64,000 bases of DNA from Sphingopyxis sp. (GTDB lineage: Bacteria; Pseudomonadota; Alphaproteobacteria; Sphingomonadales; Sphingomonadaceae): assembly GCA_017745175.1 (NCBI GenBank), contig JAGHZY010000009.1, positions 1 to 64,000 of the forward strand. Direction: 5' to 3'. Position numbers and translations under genes: made by a program. Below the pieces are notes generated by a model. That model was not told the origin of the DNA. It was given only the letters and a program-made list of their open reading frames with translations, and ran no database searches. The first letter of the stretch is position 1. Each line of letters starts with the position of its first letter. Positions 7,681 through 16,146 of the stretch are shown in pieces.

Positions 7681-8010
7681 ATGACGGGGAATGGCAGCGA
7701 TCCGGAACTTGGCTCTGAGGATTCGCGCCTGGTCTCGCTCGAAGAGCGATTGGACCGGGCCGAAGCCGCAGAAGCAAGAAGGACCGCAGTGAACGCCGGA
7801 CCGGAGACCGATGCGAACTACAAGCTCGGTAATCGCGTTCTGGCCGAGCTGTTGGGCGGGATCGGTGGCGGCGCGCTGGTCGGTTGGACGATCGACCATT
7901 TTGCCGGCACAGCACCCTGGGGCCTGTTGGCGGTGCTGTTCCTCGGAATAGTCGTCGCCTTCAGGAACATATTTCGGATTGCGAACGTCCGGCCGACAAA
8001 GCCGGATTGA
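7681..8010 (+). CDS. atpI: ATP synthase protein I
   Basis: A 109-residue AtpI. A charged N-terminal half (EERLDRAEAAEARR) precedes two membrane helices (about 54-72, LAELLGGIGGGALVGWTID, and 78-98, GLLAVLFLGIVVAF). AtpI helps assemble the c-ring or handles Mg2+, and heads alphaproteobacterial F0 operons. The ATG is 12 bp after CAGGAGG. It is followed 23 bp later by atpB. Sequence conservation in this family is weak, so the assignment rests on topology plus operon position. Confidence 0.85.
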   Translation: MTGNGSDPELGSEDSRLVSLEERLDRAEAAEARRTAVNAGPETDANYKLGNRVLAELLGGIGGGALVGWTIDHFAGTAPWGLLAVLFLGIVVAFRNIFRIANVRPTKPD

Positions 8011-8033
8011 CGAAGACTTAGGCGAGGTATCGC

Positions 8034-8813
8034 GTGGCGGATCAAGGCAAAGTGGACCCGATGCACCAGTTCGAGGTGCAGAAGATGTTCGACATGTTTC
8101 ATGTCGGCAATCATGAGGTCGCCTTCACTACCAGCGCGATGTGGATGGTGATCGCGGGCCTGCTCCTGTGGGTCTTCATGATCGGCGGGATGAAGCGTCA
8201 ACTCGTCCCCGGTCGCTGGCAGGTCGCCGTCGAGGGCTTCACCGGCTTCATTTCGGGCATGATGAATGCCAATATCGGCCCCGAAGGCCGCAAATATACG
8301 CCCTATGTCTTCTCGCTCTTCATGTTCATCCTGATGCTGAACGTGCTCGGGCTGATGCCGCTCGGTCTGTTCGGCGTGCATCCCTTCACCGTGACGAGCC
8401 ATTTTGCGATCACCGGCGTGCTCGCGATCCTCAGCTTCGCGATCGTGCTGATCGTCGGTTTCTGGCGCCACGGCCTCCACTTCTTTTCGCTTTTCGTGCC
8501 GCACGGTACCCCGATCTGGCTGATGTGGCTGATCCCGGTGATCGAACTGGTGTCGTTCCTCGTCCGCCCGTTCAGCCTTGCGCTCCGACTGTTCGTCGCG
8601 ATGACCGCGGGCCACGTGCTGATGAAGGTGTTCGCCTCGTTCATCATCGACGGTCTGGCCGCGAGCCCCGCGATCGGCATCGGCGTTGGCATTCCCAGCC
8701 TTGCGCTGATGATCGGCATCAGCGGCCTTGAACTGCTGGTGGCGGGCATCCAGGCCTATGTTTTCGCGCTGCTCACTTCGCTCTATCTGAACGACGCGAT
8801 CAATCTGCACTGA
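8034..8813 (+). CDS. atpB: F0F1 ATP synthase subunit a
   Basis: A 259-residue subunit a, the stator half-channel for protons. The start is GTG 8034 (MADQGKVDPMHQFEVQ). It has five to six membrane helices. The essential Arg lies in the penultimate helix at RPFSLALRLFVAMTAGHVL, and the last helix includes GLELLVAGIQAYVFALLTSLYLNDAI. Its length and motifs are typical for Alphaproteobacteria. It is part of the atpI-B-E-F'-F operon. Confidence 0.97.
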   Translation: MADQGKVDPMHQFEVQKMFDMFHVGNHEVAFTTSAMWMVIAGLLLWVFMIGGMKRQLVPGRWQVAVEGFTGFISGMMNANIGPEGRKYTPYVFSLFMFILMLNVLGLMPLGLFGVHPFTVTSHFAITGVLAILSFAIVLIVGFWRHGLHFFSLFVPHGTPIWLMWLIPVIELVSFLVRPFSLALRLFVAMTAGHVLMKVFASFIIDGLAASPAIGIGVGIPSLALMIGISGLELLVAGIQAYVFALLTSLYLNDAINLH

Positions 8814-8855
8814 TTTTTCAACTGTATAATCTACGTTTTTCCCAAGGAGTATAAA
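8814..8855 (+). promoter_or_regulatory. A/T-rich translation-initiation region before atpE
   Basis: This 42-bp gap is strikingly A/T-rich for this genome, with T-runs, a TATAAT hexamer at 8825-8830 (no matching -35 found) and a strong AAGGAG ribosome site at about 8843-8848. Subunit c is needed in many copies per complex, so a translational enhancer is plausible, by analogy with E. coli atpE. Confidence 0.4.
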
Positions 8856-9086
8856 ATGGACGTTCAAGCTGCTTCGCTCATCGGCGCCGGTCTGGCCGCC
8901 ATCGGTGCCGGTATGGCTGCCATCGGTGTGGGCAATGTCTTCGGTAGCTTCCTCGAAAGCGCGCTGCGCAACCCCGCGGCAGCCGACGGCCAGCAGGGTC
9001 GCCTGTTCATCGGCTTCGCGGCTGCCGAACTTCTCGGCCTGCTGTCGTTCCTTATCGCGATCCTGCTGTACCTGAAGGCAGCCTGA
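8856..9086 (+). CDS. atpE: F0F1 ATP synthase subunit c
   Basis: A 76-residue, two-helix hairpin protein forming the rotor ring. Helix 1 carries the Gly-rich [17 protein letters not shown]. The polar loop has SALRNPAA with the invariant Arg38-Asn39-Pro40. Helix 2 carries the proton-binding Glu58 in [12 protein letters not shown]. No sodium-type Gln/Ser/Thr set is evident, so it is probably H+-driven. It is preceded by a strong ribosome site and an A/T-rich leader. Confidence 0.98.
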   Translation: MDVQAASLIGAGLAAIGAGMAAIGVGNVFGSFLESALRNPAAADGQQGRLFIGFAAAELLGLLSFLIAILLYLKAA

Positions 9087-9156
9087 TCCCGTTTGCGGGG
9101 CCGGCCGTTCGGGTTCGGCCCCGCGACTGAATTTTCCTTGTCGGTCGAGAGTATCC

Positions 9157-9654
9157 ATGCCTCAAATCAGCCAATTCGCTGAAAACTGGTATGCCGCATC
9201 GCAGATTTTCTGGGTGCTGCTGACCTTTGGCTTTGTCTTTTTCGTCATCGGCCGCGGCATGCTGCCGAAGATCGAGGCGACGGTGGACGCGCGCGACCGC
9301 AAGGTGGCGGACGATCTGGCCGCGGCCAAGGCGGCGCACGCCGCGGCGGATGCGCTGGAAGAAAGCTATCGCCAGCAAAGCGACGCGAGCCGCGCCGCCG
9401 CGCAGAAGGCGGTGACCGACGCCAAGGACAAGGCCGCGAAGGATGCCGAAAAGCGTCTGGCCAAGGTCGACGCCGAACTCGCCGACAAGCTGTCGGCAGC
9501 CGAAGCCGATGTCAGCGCAGCGCGCGGCTCGGCGATGGCCGAAATCGAATCGGTCGCGGCCGAAGCAGCGGGCGACCTCGTCGCCAGGCTGTCGGGCGTG
9601 AAGGTCGCTGCGGCGGATGCCAAGGCGGCGGTGAAGGCGGTGCTCCATGGCTGA
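9157..9654 (+). CDS. atpF2: F0F1 ATP synthase subunit b' (second b-type subunit)
   Basis: A 165-residue stator stalk protein. One N-terminal membrane helix (about 16-34, IFWVLLTFGFVFFVIG) ends in GMLPKIEATVDARDRKV, followed by a long Ala/Lys/Glu-rich coiled coil (AAKAAHAAADALEESYRQQ onward). Alphaproteobacteria carry two b-type subunits that pair as b/b'; this first, slightly shorter copy is in the b' position. Its stop overlaps the next b gene by 8 bp, which suits coupled synthesis of the two partners. Confidence 0.9.
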   Translation: MPQISQFAENWYAASQIFWVLLTFGFVFFVIGRGMLPKIEATVDARDRKVADDLAAAKAAHAAADALEESYRQQSDASRAAAQKAVTDAKDKAAKDAEKRLAKVDAELADKLSAAEADVSAARGSAMAEIESVAAEAAGDLVARLSGVKVAAADAKAAVKAVLHG

Positions 9655-10192
9655 TTATCTGACGATTCTGTCCGAAGCGGTGGGCGAGGTGCATGTCGAG
9701 CCGGCGTCGTTCGGTTTCATCGACGCGACTGTCTGGGTCTCGATCGCGATGGCGCTCTTCATCGTCATCCTGTTGTGGAAGAAGGTGCCGGCGATGATCG
9801 CGGGTATGCTCGACAACAAGATTGCCGAGATTTCGAAGCAGCTGGGCGAAGCCGAACAGCTGCGTCTCGATGCCGAATCGCTGAAGGCCGAATATGAGGC
9901 GAAACTCGCCGATGCAGCGAAGGAAGCCGACGAGATGCGCGCCCGCGCCGATGCCGAAGCCGAAGCGCTCGTCGCCAAGGCGAAGGCCGATGCAACCGCG
10001 CTGATCGCGCGCCGCAAGCAGATGGCCGAGGATCGCATTGCTGCGGCCGAAGCCGGCGCGCTCGCCGAAGTCCGCACCGCAGCCGCGAAAGCGGCGACCG
10101 AAGCGGCGGCGAAGCTGATCGCTGACAAGCATGATGCCAGGGCCGACAAGGCGCTGGTCGATCAGGCGATCGCAGGCGTCGCCAAGGGCTGA
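9647..10192 (+). CDS. atpF: F0F1 ATP synthase subunit b
   Basis: A 181-residue stator stalk. The amphipathic N terminus is followed by a membrane helix (about 27-45, ATVWVSIAMALFIVILLW), KKVPAMIAGMLDNKIAEISKQ, and then a coiled coil rich in Ala and charged residues to the end. The start at ATG 9647 lies inside the b' gene. It is the last gene of the F0 operon and a terminator follows 26 bp after the stop. The F1 genes (atpHAGDC) are not in this window, as is usual where F0 and F1 operons are separate. Confidence 0.93.
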   Translation: MADYLTILSEAVGEVHVEPASFGFIDATVWVSIAMALFIVILLWKKVPAMIAGMLDNKIAEISKQLGEAEQLRLDAESLKAEYEAKLADAAKEADEMRARADAEAEALVAKAKADATALIARRKQMAEDRIAAAEAGALAEVRTAAAKAATEAAAKLIADKHDARADKALVDQAIAGVAKG

Positions 10193-10218
10193 TTGCTCCG
10201 GCAGTGCCGAAAACAGGG

Positions 10219-10248
10219 CGCCCGCGGATTTCCGCGGGCGTTTTGTTT
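10219..10248 (+). terminator. Rho-independent terminator of the F0 operon
   Basis: A 10-bp stem (CGCCCGCGGA, 10219-10228, with 10231-10240) and a minimal TT loop (in practice a tetraloop), followed by TTTTGTTT. Confidence 0.9.
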
Positions 10249-10290
10249 GATGTTATGGCGGCTAACGACCGGAAGTTGCCCTCTCTTTTA

Positions 10291-10365
10291 TCGTCACCCC
10301 GGACTTGATCCGGGGCCCATGACTTCAGCGCTGCGATGGATCCCGGATCAAGTCCGGGATGACGA
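10291..10365. repeat. Dispersed palindromic repeat, family A, copy 1
   Basis: Inverted arms TCGTCACCCCGGACTTGATC and GATCAAGTCCGGGATGACGA enclose CGGGG, CCCATGACTTCAGCGCTGCG and ATGGATCCCG. The 75-bp unit is nearly identical to 38420-38494 and related to 51258-51331. It sits between the F0 operon terminator and the convergent GST gene. Confidence 0.85.
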
Positions 10366-10434
10366 ATGTCCGGAATCCACCCCAGGGCCGGCGTCCCGTA
10401 TCGTAAGTGATCAGCCGCTTCTGCCTTGCAGCGG

Positions 10435-11085
10435 CTATTTGGTTCTTCCAGCCAGCCCCGCGACCCACGCCTTGGTGCCCGGGCAATTGTCCATCGCTCG
10501 CCGATAGCCGTCGCGAGCCGTGGTCCGCGCAATATAGTCCAGTTCGGCCGCGCCGAATTGGAAGCCGATCGTGCGCTGTGCGAATTCCAGGGCATAGGTC
10601 ACCGAGATGTCGGCGGCGGTGAAATGGTCGTCCGCGATAAAGGGCGTCTTCGCAAGCTGGCGGCTCACGAGGCCCAGCCGGCTCCGGAAGATGTCGCGCG
10701 CCCAGCCTGTCGTCCAGTTCTCTCGTTCGCCGTCGGGAGCGAGGATATGCGTTGCGACGATCGCGTTGATCGGTCCGGCGAGACCGGCTTCGCCCATATG
10801 GAGAAACTGCTGGTAGGCCGGAAATGACGGGTCATCCACCGCCAGCGCGAGCGGGCTCGGGCCGTGGCGCGCGAGCAGATACTCCATGATCGCGATCGAT
10901 TCGACCATGATTGTGTCGCCGTCGACGATCGCGGGGATGAAGCCTGCGGGGTTTACGGCCAGAAACTCGCTGTCCTTCTCAATGCCGTCGAGCAGATCGA
11001 CCTGCCGTAACCGGTAGGGCAGCCCCAATTCCTCGAGGAGCCAAGCGACGCGGAAGCCGCGGCCTTCGCCATAGAGGGTGATCAT
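10435..11085 (-). CDS. Glutathione S-transferase family protein
   Basis: A 216-residue two-domain GST. The N-terminal thioredoxin-like domain (1-80) has MITLYGEGRGFRVAWLLEEL, the cis-Pro in NPAGFIPAIVDG (about 45-56) and the glutathione-binding VESIAIMEYL. The C-terminal helical domain (about 88-205) has ADDHFTAADISVTYALEFA, containing the N-capping-type Asp. The substrate is unknown. It lies 10 bp downstream of an SDR gene, so the two are probably one operon of detoxification or redox enzymes. Confidence 0.85.
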   Translation of the reverse strand: MITLYGEGRGFRVAWLLEELGLPYRLRQVDLLDGIEKDSEFLAVNPAGFIPAIVDGDTIMVESIAIMEYLLARHGPSPLALAVDDPSFPAYQQFLHMGEAGLAGPINAIVATHILAPDGERENWTTGWARDIFRSRLGLVSRQLAKTPFIADDHFTAADISVTYALEFAQRTIGFQFGAAELDYIARTTARDGYRRAMDNCPGTKAWVAGLAGRTK

Positions 11086-11095
11086 GCTTGCCTCC

Positions 11096-11815
11096 TCAGA
11101 ACCCGATCATGATCCGCCGCGCGAGCGCGGGCGAGATGCTGTGGACGAGCTGCAATATCTTCACCATGCCGGCATTCACCTCGCTCTTTCCGGTGCGGAT
11201 GCCGCGGACGATCTCGGCGGCGCAGTCGTGCGCGCTCATCTTCTTGCCCGCGCGGCCTGCCGTCATACCCGTCTCGACGACTGGCGGCAAAGCCTCGATG
11301 ACGCGAACATTGCTGTCTTTCAGCAAATGGCGGATCGCCTGCGTATAGCTGCGTAGCCCGGCCTTGGTTGCGCAATAGACCGACCCGCCCGCGCGCGGCG
11401 CGATCGCGAGACCCGAACTGACATTGACGATCGCCGCGTCGGGTTGCGCGCGCAGCACCGGCAGCAGCCGCGTGCAGAGCGCGATCGGCGCATCGAGATT
11501 GGTGCGGATGCAATGCGCCGCGCTTTCCAGCGTCTCGATCCGGTCGAGCTCATACTCGCTTCCGACGCCTGCATTGTTGACGAGCAAGGCGAGCGGTTTT
11601 CCCGCCACGCCGTTTACGACGGCATCGACGCCGGCTGGCGTCGCAAGGTCGCCCGCGATGGTACCGAACCCGAGCGCTGCCATCGCCTGCAGTTTTTCGG
11701 CCGATCGGCCCGTGACGATCACCTCGGCGCCCGCGGCTTGCAGCTGCTGTGCGATCTCGCGCCCGATGCCGTCGCTGCCCCCGGTGACCAGAGCGAGTTT
11801 GCCGCGTAATTCCAT
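11096..11815 (-). CDS. SDR-family oxidoreductase (DltE-like)
   Basis: A 239-residue classical short-chain dehydrogenase. It has the Rossmann motif TGGSDGIG (about 12-19), NNAGVGSE, NVSSG with the catalytic Ser, and YCATKAG supplying Tyr and Lys of the Y-x-x-x-K pair. It contains Gly/Arg-type features near the first strand (VTGRSAEKL) suggesting NADP(H). The chosen start is ATG 11815 because GGGAGGGG precedes it; the longer ORF has no family similarity in its first 17 codons. The specific substrate is unknown. Confidence 0.85.
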   Translation of the reverse strand: MELRGKLALVTGGSDGIGREIAQQLQAAGAEVIVTGRSAEKLQAMAALGFGTIAGDLATPAGVDAVVNGVAGKPLALLVNNAGVGSEYELDRIETLESAAHCIRTNLDAPIALCTRLLPVLRAQPDAAIVNVSSGLAIAPRAGGSVYCATKAGLRSYTQAIRHLLKDSNVRVIEALPPVVETGMTAGRAGKKMSAHDCAAEIVRGIRTGKSEVNAGMVKILQLVHSISPALARRIMIGF

Positions 11816-11883
11816 AAGACCCCTCCCATGTTTTACCTCGCGCACTATGGCGGGTCGCACCGCCATCGCCTACATGCAAAATC

Positions 11884-13818
11884 ATGGCCCGCCCGAACGC
11901 TCCCGACCGATTCAACGAAGAAAAAGCGACCTATGTGATCCGCGGCGGCGGCGAGGAGGGCGACCGCCCCGACCTCGAACGCGGTGCCGAGGCGATCCGC
12001 AGCGTCGTGCGCAAATTGCCGGCGCGGCCCGGGGTGTACCGGATGCTCGATGCGCGCGGCGACGTGCTCTATGTCGGCAAGGCGCGTGCACTCAGGAACC
12101 GCGTGACCAATTATACGCAGGTCGCGCGCCTGCCGCAGCGGTTGCAGCGCATGGTGTCGCAGACGCGCGCCATGGAGATCGTCACGACGACGAGCGAGGC
12201 CGAGGCGCTGTTGCTCGAGGCGCAGCTGATCAAGCGCTATCGTCCGCCGTACAATGTGCTGCTACGCGACGACAAAAGCTTTCCCTTCATCCTGCTGCGC
12301 ACCGATCATGATTTTCCGCGCGTGCAGAAGCATCGCGGCGCGCGGCGCGCCAAGGGGCGCTATTACGGCCCGTTCGCGAGCGCGGGATCGGTGGGGCAGA
12401 CGCTCAACGCGCTGCAGAAGACCTTTCTGCTGCGCAGCTGCACCGACAGCTTTTTCGCCAACCGCTCGCGGCCGTGCCTGCTCTACCAGATCAAGCGGTG
12501 CAGCGCGCCGTGCGTCGACCGCATCTCGAAGGAAGATTATGCCGGGCTGGTGAGCGACGCGCAGGACTTCCTCGAGGGCCGCTCGACCGCGGTGCAGAAA
12601 CGGCTGGGCGACGCCATGACCAAGGCCGCGGACGCGATGGATTATGAGCAGGCCGCGGTGATCCGCGACCGGCTGAAGTCGCTGACCTTCATCCAAGGCA
12701 GTCAGTCGGTCCACGCCGACGGGCTCGGCGACGCCGACGTCTTCGCACTCGCGGCGAAGGGCGGGCAGCTGTGCATCGCGGGCTTCTTCATTCGCGGCGG
12801 GCAGAATTGGGGGCACCGTAGCTTTTTTCCGGCGCATGTCGCGGGCGTGCCCGAGAGCGAGGTGATGGCGAGCTTCCTGATGCAATTCTACGAAGGCGTG
12901 CCGCCGCCGAAGCTGATCCTCGTCGACCGCGAGCCCGACGAATGCGAATTGCTCGCCGAGGCGCTGGGCGAAAGCGGCGCGCGAAAAATCGAGATTAGCG
13001 TGCCGCAGCGCGGCAACCGCCGCCGCCTGCTCGAACAGGCGGTGCGCAATGCGGGCGAGGAACTCGACCGCCGCCTCGCCGAGAGCAGCAGCCAGGCCAA
13101 GCTCGGGCGCGAGCTCGCCGAGCTGTTCGACCTCGACAATCCGCCGCAGCGCATCGAGATTTATGACAACAGCCATATCCAGGGCACCAACGCGCTGGGA
13201 GCGATGGTCGTCGCGGGACCCGAGGGCTGGATCAAGGGCGCGTATCGCAAGTTCAACATCAAGCGCGCCGAGACGCAGCCGGGCGACGATTTCGCAATGA
13301 TGCGCGAGGTGTTCCAGCGCCGCTTCGCGCGCGCGATCGAGGAGGATCCCGAGCGGACGAAGGGCGAGTGGCCCGACCTTGTCCTGATCGACGGCGGCAA
13401 GGGGCAGGTGTCGGCGGTCGCGGCGGTCTTCGCCGAACTCGGCATCGACGATCTGACCTTTGTCGGAGTGGCGAAGGGGCCGGATCGCAACGCCGGGCGC
13501 GAGACCTTCTATCACCCCGACGGGCGCGAATTCACGCTGCCGCCGAACAATGCCGTGCTCTTCTACATCCAGCGGCTGCGCGACGAGGCGCATCGCTTTG
13601 CGATCGGCGCGCACCGGCAGAAGCGCGCGAAGGCGATGGGCAGCTCGCCGCTCGACGAGGTGCCGGGTATCGGACCGTCGCGCAAGAAAGCGCTGCTGAT
13701 GCACTTCGGCACCGCGCGCGCGGTGCGCGGCGCCAGCCTCGAGGATCTGCGGAAGGCGCCGGGGGTAAGCGCCGCGGTCGCGCAGGCGGTGCATGATTTC
13801 TATCATTCGGGACGGTAG
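11884..13818 (+). CDS. uvrC: Excinuclease ABC subunit C
   Basis: A 644-residue UvrC, the dual-incision nuclease of nucleotide excision repair. It has the GIY-YIG domain (GVY 50-52, YVG 63-65), then four Cys with spacing C-x11-C-x7-C-x3-C in LRSCTDSFF...CLLYQIKRCSAPC, matching the Fe-S ligand pattern of E. coli UvrC. Next come a UVR motif (AMDYEQAAVIRDRLKSL), the RNase-H-like 3' nuclease domain (IEIYDNSHIQGTNALG, VLIDGGKGQV), and two C-terminal helix-hairpin-helix motifs (EVPGIGPSRKKALLMHFG). It diverges from the SDR gene with 68 bp between starts. Confidence 0.97.
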   Translation: MARPNAPDRFNEEKATYVIRGGGEEGDRPDLERGAEAIRSVVRKLPARPGVYRMLDARGDVLYVGKARALRNRVTNYTQVARLPQRLQRMVSQTRAMEIVTTTSEAEALLLEAQLIKRYRPPYNVLLRDDKSFPFILLRTDHDFPRVQKHRGARRAKGRYYGPFASAGSVGQTLNALQKTFLLRSCTDSFFANRSRPCLLYQIKRCSAPCVDRISKEDYAGLVSDAQDFLEGRSTAVQKRLGDAMTKAADAMDYEQAAVIRDRLKSLTFIQGSQSVHADGLGDADVFALAAKGGQLCIAGFFIRGGQNWGHRSFFPAHVAGVPESEVMASFLMQFYEGVPPPKLILVDREPDECELLAEALGESGARKIEISVPQRGNRRRLLEQAVRNAGEELDRRLAESSSQAKLGRELAELFDLDNPPQRIEIYDNSHIQGTNALGAMVVAGPEGWIKGAYRKFNIKRAETQPGDDFAMMREVFQRRFARAIEEDPERTKGEWPDLVLIDGGKGQVSAVAAVFAELGIDDLTFVGVAKGPDRNAGRETFYHPDGREFTLPPNNAVLFYIQRLRDEAHRFAIGAHRQKRAKAMGSSPLDEVPGIGPSRKKALLMHFGTARAVRGASLEDLRKAPGVSAAVAQAVHDFYHSGR

Positions 13819-13830
13819 TAGTTCTTTATT

Positions 13831-13910
13831 CGTCATTCCGGCGAAGGCCGGAATCTCATCGGTTGCGAAAGGATGCTGCGGCGAGATCCCGACCTTCGCC
13901 GGGATGACGA
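13831..13910. repeat. Dispersed palindromic repeat, family B, copy 1
   Basis: Arms CGTCATTCCGGCGAAGGCCG and GACCTTCGCCGGGATGACGA form a long imperfect palindrome just after uvrC; the unit is similar to 37097-37164. Folded as RNA it could also serve as a terminator. Confidence 0.8.
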
Positions 13911-13929
13911 AAGAAGGGGAGAGAATGTG

Positions 13930-14322
13930 ATGGATTTTGCCGCGATGATGCCACTGGCGGGGACGCTGGGCGTGACGATTCACGAAGGGGGCAAGGAGCG
14001 TGTCGCGGGCAAGCTGCCCGTTCGCGCGGAAATCTGTACCGCCGGCGGGATCGTCCATGGCGGCGCGATCATGGCCTTCGCCGACTGCCTCGGCGCCGTC
14101 GGCGCTTTCCTGACCTTGCCCGAGGGCGCGAGCGGGACGACGACGATTGAGAGCAAGACCAATTTCCTCGGCGCGGGCCCCGTCGGGTCGGTACTCGTCG
14201 GCGAGGCGACGCCGGTGAAGATCGGCAAGCGATTGTCGGTATGGCAGACGCGTATCCGCACCGAAGAGGGTGCCGAGGTCGCGCTGGTGACGCAGACGCA
14301 GATGGTGCTTTGGCCAGCCTGA
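13930..14322 (+). CDS. PaaI-family hotdog thioesterase
   Basis: A 130-residue single hotdog domain. The signature [22 protein letters not shown] (about 42-63) carries the His-Gly-Gly of PaaI/YdiI thioesterases, followed by [17 protein letters not shown] and later strands. It presumably hydrolyses acyl-CoA esters (PaaI-like); the substrate is unknown. The start is ATG 13930 (or GTG 13927), after GGGGAGAG. Its 3' end overlaps the proposed recO start, indicating coupling. Confidence 0.85.
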   Translation: MDFAAMMPLAGTLGVTIHEGGKERVAGKLPVRAEICTAGGIVHGGAIMAFADCLGAVGAFLTLPEGASGTTTIESKTNFLGAGPVGSVLVGEATPVKIGKRLSVWQTRIRTEEGAEVALVTQTQMVLWPA

Positions 14323-15047
14323 CCGCCGATGCTATCGTCTGCGCGGTACGCGCGCATGGCGAGCATGGTGCGATCCTGCGCGCGCTGACCGGGGAAGCCG
14401 GGCTGGTCGCGGGTTATGTGCGTGGCGGGCGCTCGCGGCGGGTGCGGCCGATCCTGATGGCGGGCAATCTGGTCGCGCTCGAACTGCGCGCGCGGACCGA
14501 GGAACAGCTTGGCGGCGCGACGGTCGAATTGCTGGAAAGCCGCGCGCCGCTGCTCGCCGAGCCGCTGGCGGCGGCGGCGATCGACTGGGTGACGAGCCTG
14601 ACCGCGGCGACCTTGCCCGAAAACCTGCCCTATCCGGCGCTCTATTCGGCGCTGGGCGCGGTGCTGGAGGCGATCGGCGTCGCCCCGTCGGCGCGCATGT
14701 GGGCCGCCGCGCTGGCGCGGTACGAGCTGCTGCTGCTCGCCGAACTGGGCTTCGGCCTCAACCTCGAAGAATGCGTCGTGACGGGGGCTTCGTCCGATCT
14801 TGCCTTTGTCAGCCCCAAATCGGGCGGTGCGGTCAGCACGGGCGCCGCCGTCGGCTATGAGGAACGCCTGTTCCGTCTGCCGCCCTTTCTGCGCGGACAG
14901 GACGCGGGGCCCGCGATGGACGCGGTGCTCGACGGCCTCGTCATCACCGGCCACTTTCTCGAGCGCGACGTCCTCGACGGACGCAACCGCGACTTGCTGA
15001 CCGTAAGGGAAAGATTGGTCGACCGGTTGGGCAGGGCGGTTGCGTGA
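14310..15047 (+). CDS. recO: DNA repair protein RecO
   Basis: A 245-residue RecO, the mediator that loads RecA in the RecFOR pathway. The N-terminal OB fold (about 5-75) has [20 protein letters not shown] and [20 protein letters not shown]. The helical C-terminal part has [42 protein letters not shown]. No ATG begins the conserved frame; TTG 14310 ([14 protein letters not shown]) fits the family N terminus and overlaps the thioesterase gene by 13 bp. The four-cysteine zinc site of some RecO proteins is absent. Confidence 0.9.
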   Translation: MASLTADAIVCAVRAHGEHGAILRALTGEAGLVAGYVRGGRSRRVRPILMAGNLVALELRARTEEQLGGATVELLESRAPLLAEPLAAAAIDWVTSLTAATLPENLPYPALYSALGAVLEAIGVAPSARMWAAALARYELLLLAELGFGLNLEECVVTGASSDLAFVSPKSGGAVSTGAAVGYEERLFRLPPFLRGQDAGPAMDAVLDGLVITGHFLERDVLDGRNRDLLTVRERLVDRLGRAVA

Positions 15048-15095
15048 CGCGCCGCCGCTGTCTAAGCGGCTGGCGAGACACGAAAGGGCGACGCA

Positions 15096-16142
15096 TTGAA
15101 AATCCTGCTGCTGGCTGGCGACGGTATCGGTCCGGAAATCATGGCGGAGGCCGAAAAGGTCCTCGATACGCTCGCGCTGCCGGTGACACTCGATCGCGCG
15201 CTCGTCGGCGGGGCAGCCTATGAGGCAACCGGCCATCCGTTGCCGCCCGAGACGCTTGCGAAGGCGAAAGCCGCCGATGCGTTGCTGTTCGGCGCGGTCG
15301 GCGATCCGCGCTTCGACAATGTCGAGCGCCATCTGCGCCCCGAACAGGCGATCCTCGGCCTGCGTGCCGAACTCGGCCTGTTCGCCAACCTGCGGCCCGC
15401 GAAACTGTTTGCCGGGCTTGAGAACAGCTCGGCGCTGCGCCCCGAGGTCGCTTCGGCGATCGACTTGCTGATCGTTCGCGAACTTAACGGCGACGTCTAT
15501 TTCGGCGAGAAGGGCATGCGCACGACGGCGGGCGGCGAGCGCGAGGGCTATGATGTCATGTCGTACAGCGAGAGCGAAGTGCGGCGTATCGCGCATGTCG
15601 CCTTCCGCGCCGCGCAGGGACGGGCGAAGCGCCTTTGCTCGGTGGACAAGGCGAACGTTCTCGAAACCTCGCAATTGTGGCGCGATGTCGTGATCGAGGT
15701 CGCCGCGGACTATCCCGATGTCGCGCTCAGCCATATGTATGTCGACAATGCCGCGATGCAGCTGGTGCGCAATCCGGGGCAGTTCGATGTCGTCGTGACC
15801 GGAAACCTGTTCGGCGACATCCTGTCCGATCAGGCATCGATGTGCGTCGGATCGATCGGATTGCTCGCCTCGGCGTCGCTGAGCGAAGGGCGGCTCGGGC
15901 TGTACGAGCCGATCCATGGCAGCGCACCCGATATCGCGGGCAAGGGTGTCGCGAACCCGCTCGCGATGATCCTGTCGCTCGCGATGCTGCTGCGCCATTC
16001 GGGCGGCGACGAGGCGAGTGCGGTGCGGATCGAGACGGCGGTGGCCAAGGTACTGGCCGACGGTTGCCGGGGCGCCGATCTGGGGGGCAATATGGGAACG
16101 GCCGCCTTGGGCGATGCGGTCGTTGCAGCTTTGAACGGATAA
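15096..16142 (+). CDS. leuB: 3-isopropylmalate dehydrogenase
   Basis: A 348-residue LeuB, which oxidatively decarboxylates 3-isopropylmalate with NAD+ in leucine synthesis. It has GDGIGPEIM at the N terminus, the substrate Arg set in [30 protein letters not shown], and the family signature with metal-binding Asp residues in [20 protein letters not shown]. The NAD-type pocket [18 protein letters not shown] follows. ATG 15096 is actually TTG ([10 protein letters not shown] reading), preceded by AAAGGGCGACGCA. It is followed 4 bp later by metZ. Confidence 0.97.
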   Translation: MKILLLAGDGIGPEIMAEAEKVLDTLALPVTLDRALVGGAAYEATGHPLPPETLAKAKAADALLFGAVGDPRFDNVERHLRPEQAILGLRAELGLFANLRPAKLFAGLENSSALRPEVASAIDLLIVRELNGDVYFGEKGMRTTAGGEREGYDVMSYSESEVRRIAHVAFRAAQGRAKRLCSVDKANVLETSQLWRDVVIEVAADYPDVALSHMYVDNAAMQLVRNPGQFDVVVTGNLFGDILSDQASMCVGSIGLLASASLSEGRLGLYEPIHGSAPDIAGKGVANPLAMILSLAMLLRHSGGDEASAVRIETAVAKVLADGCRGADLGGNMGTAALGDAVVAALNG

Positions 16143-16146
16143 GAGA

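Noticed and set aside
10291-10365. Palindromic repeats considered as CRISPR units
   Set aside because: Copies are single, kilobases apart, have no regular spacers and no cas genes; they are dispersed REP-like elements.
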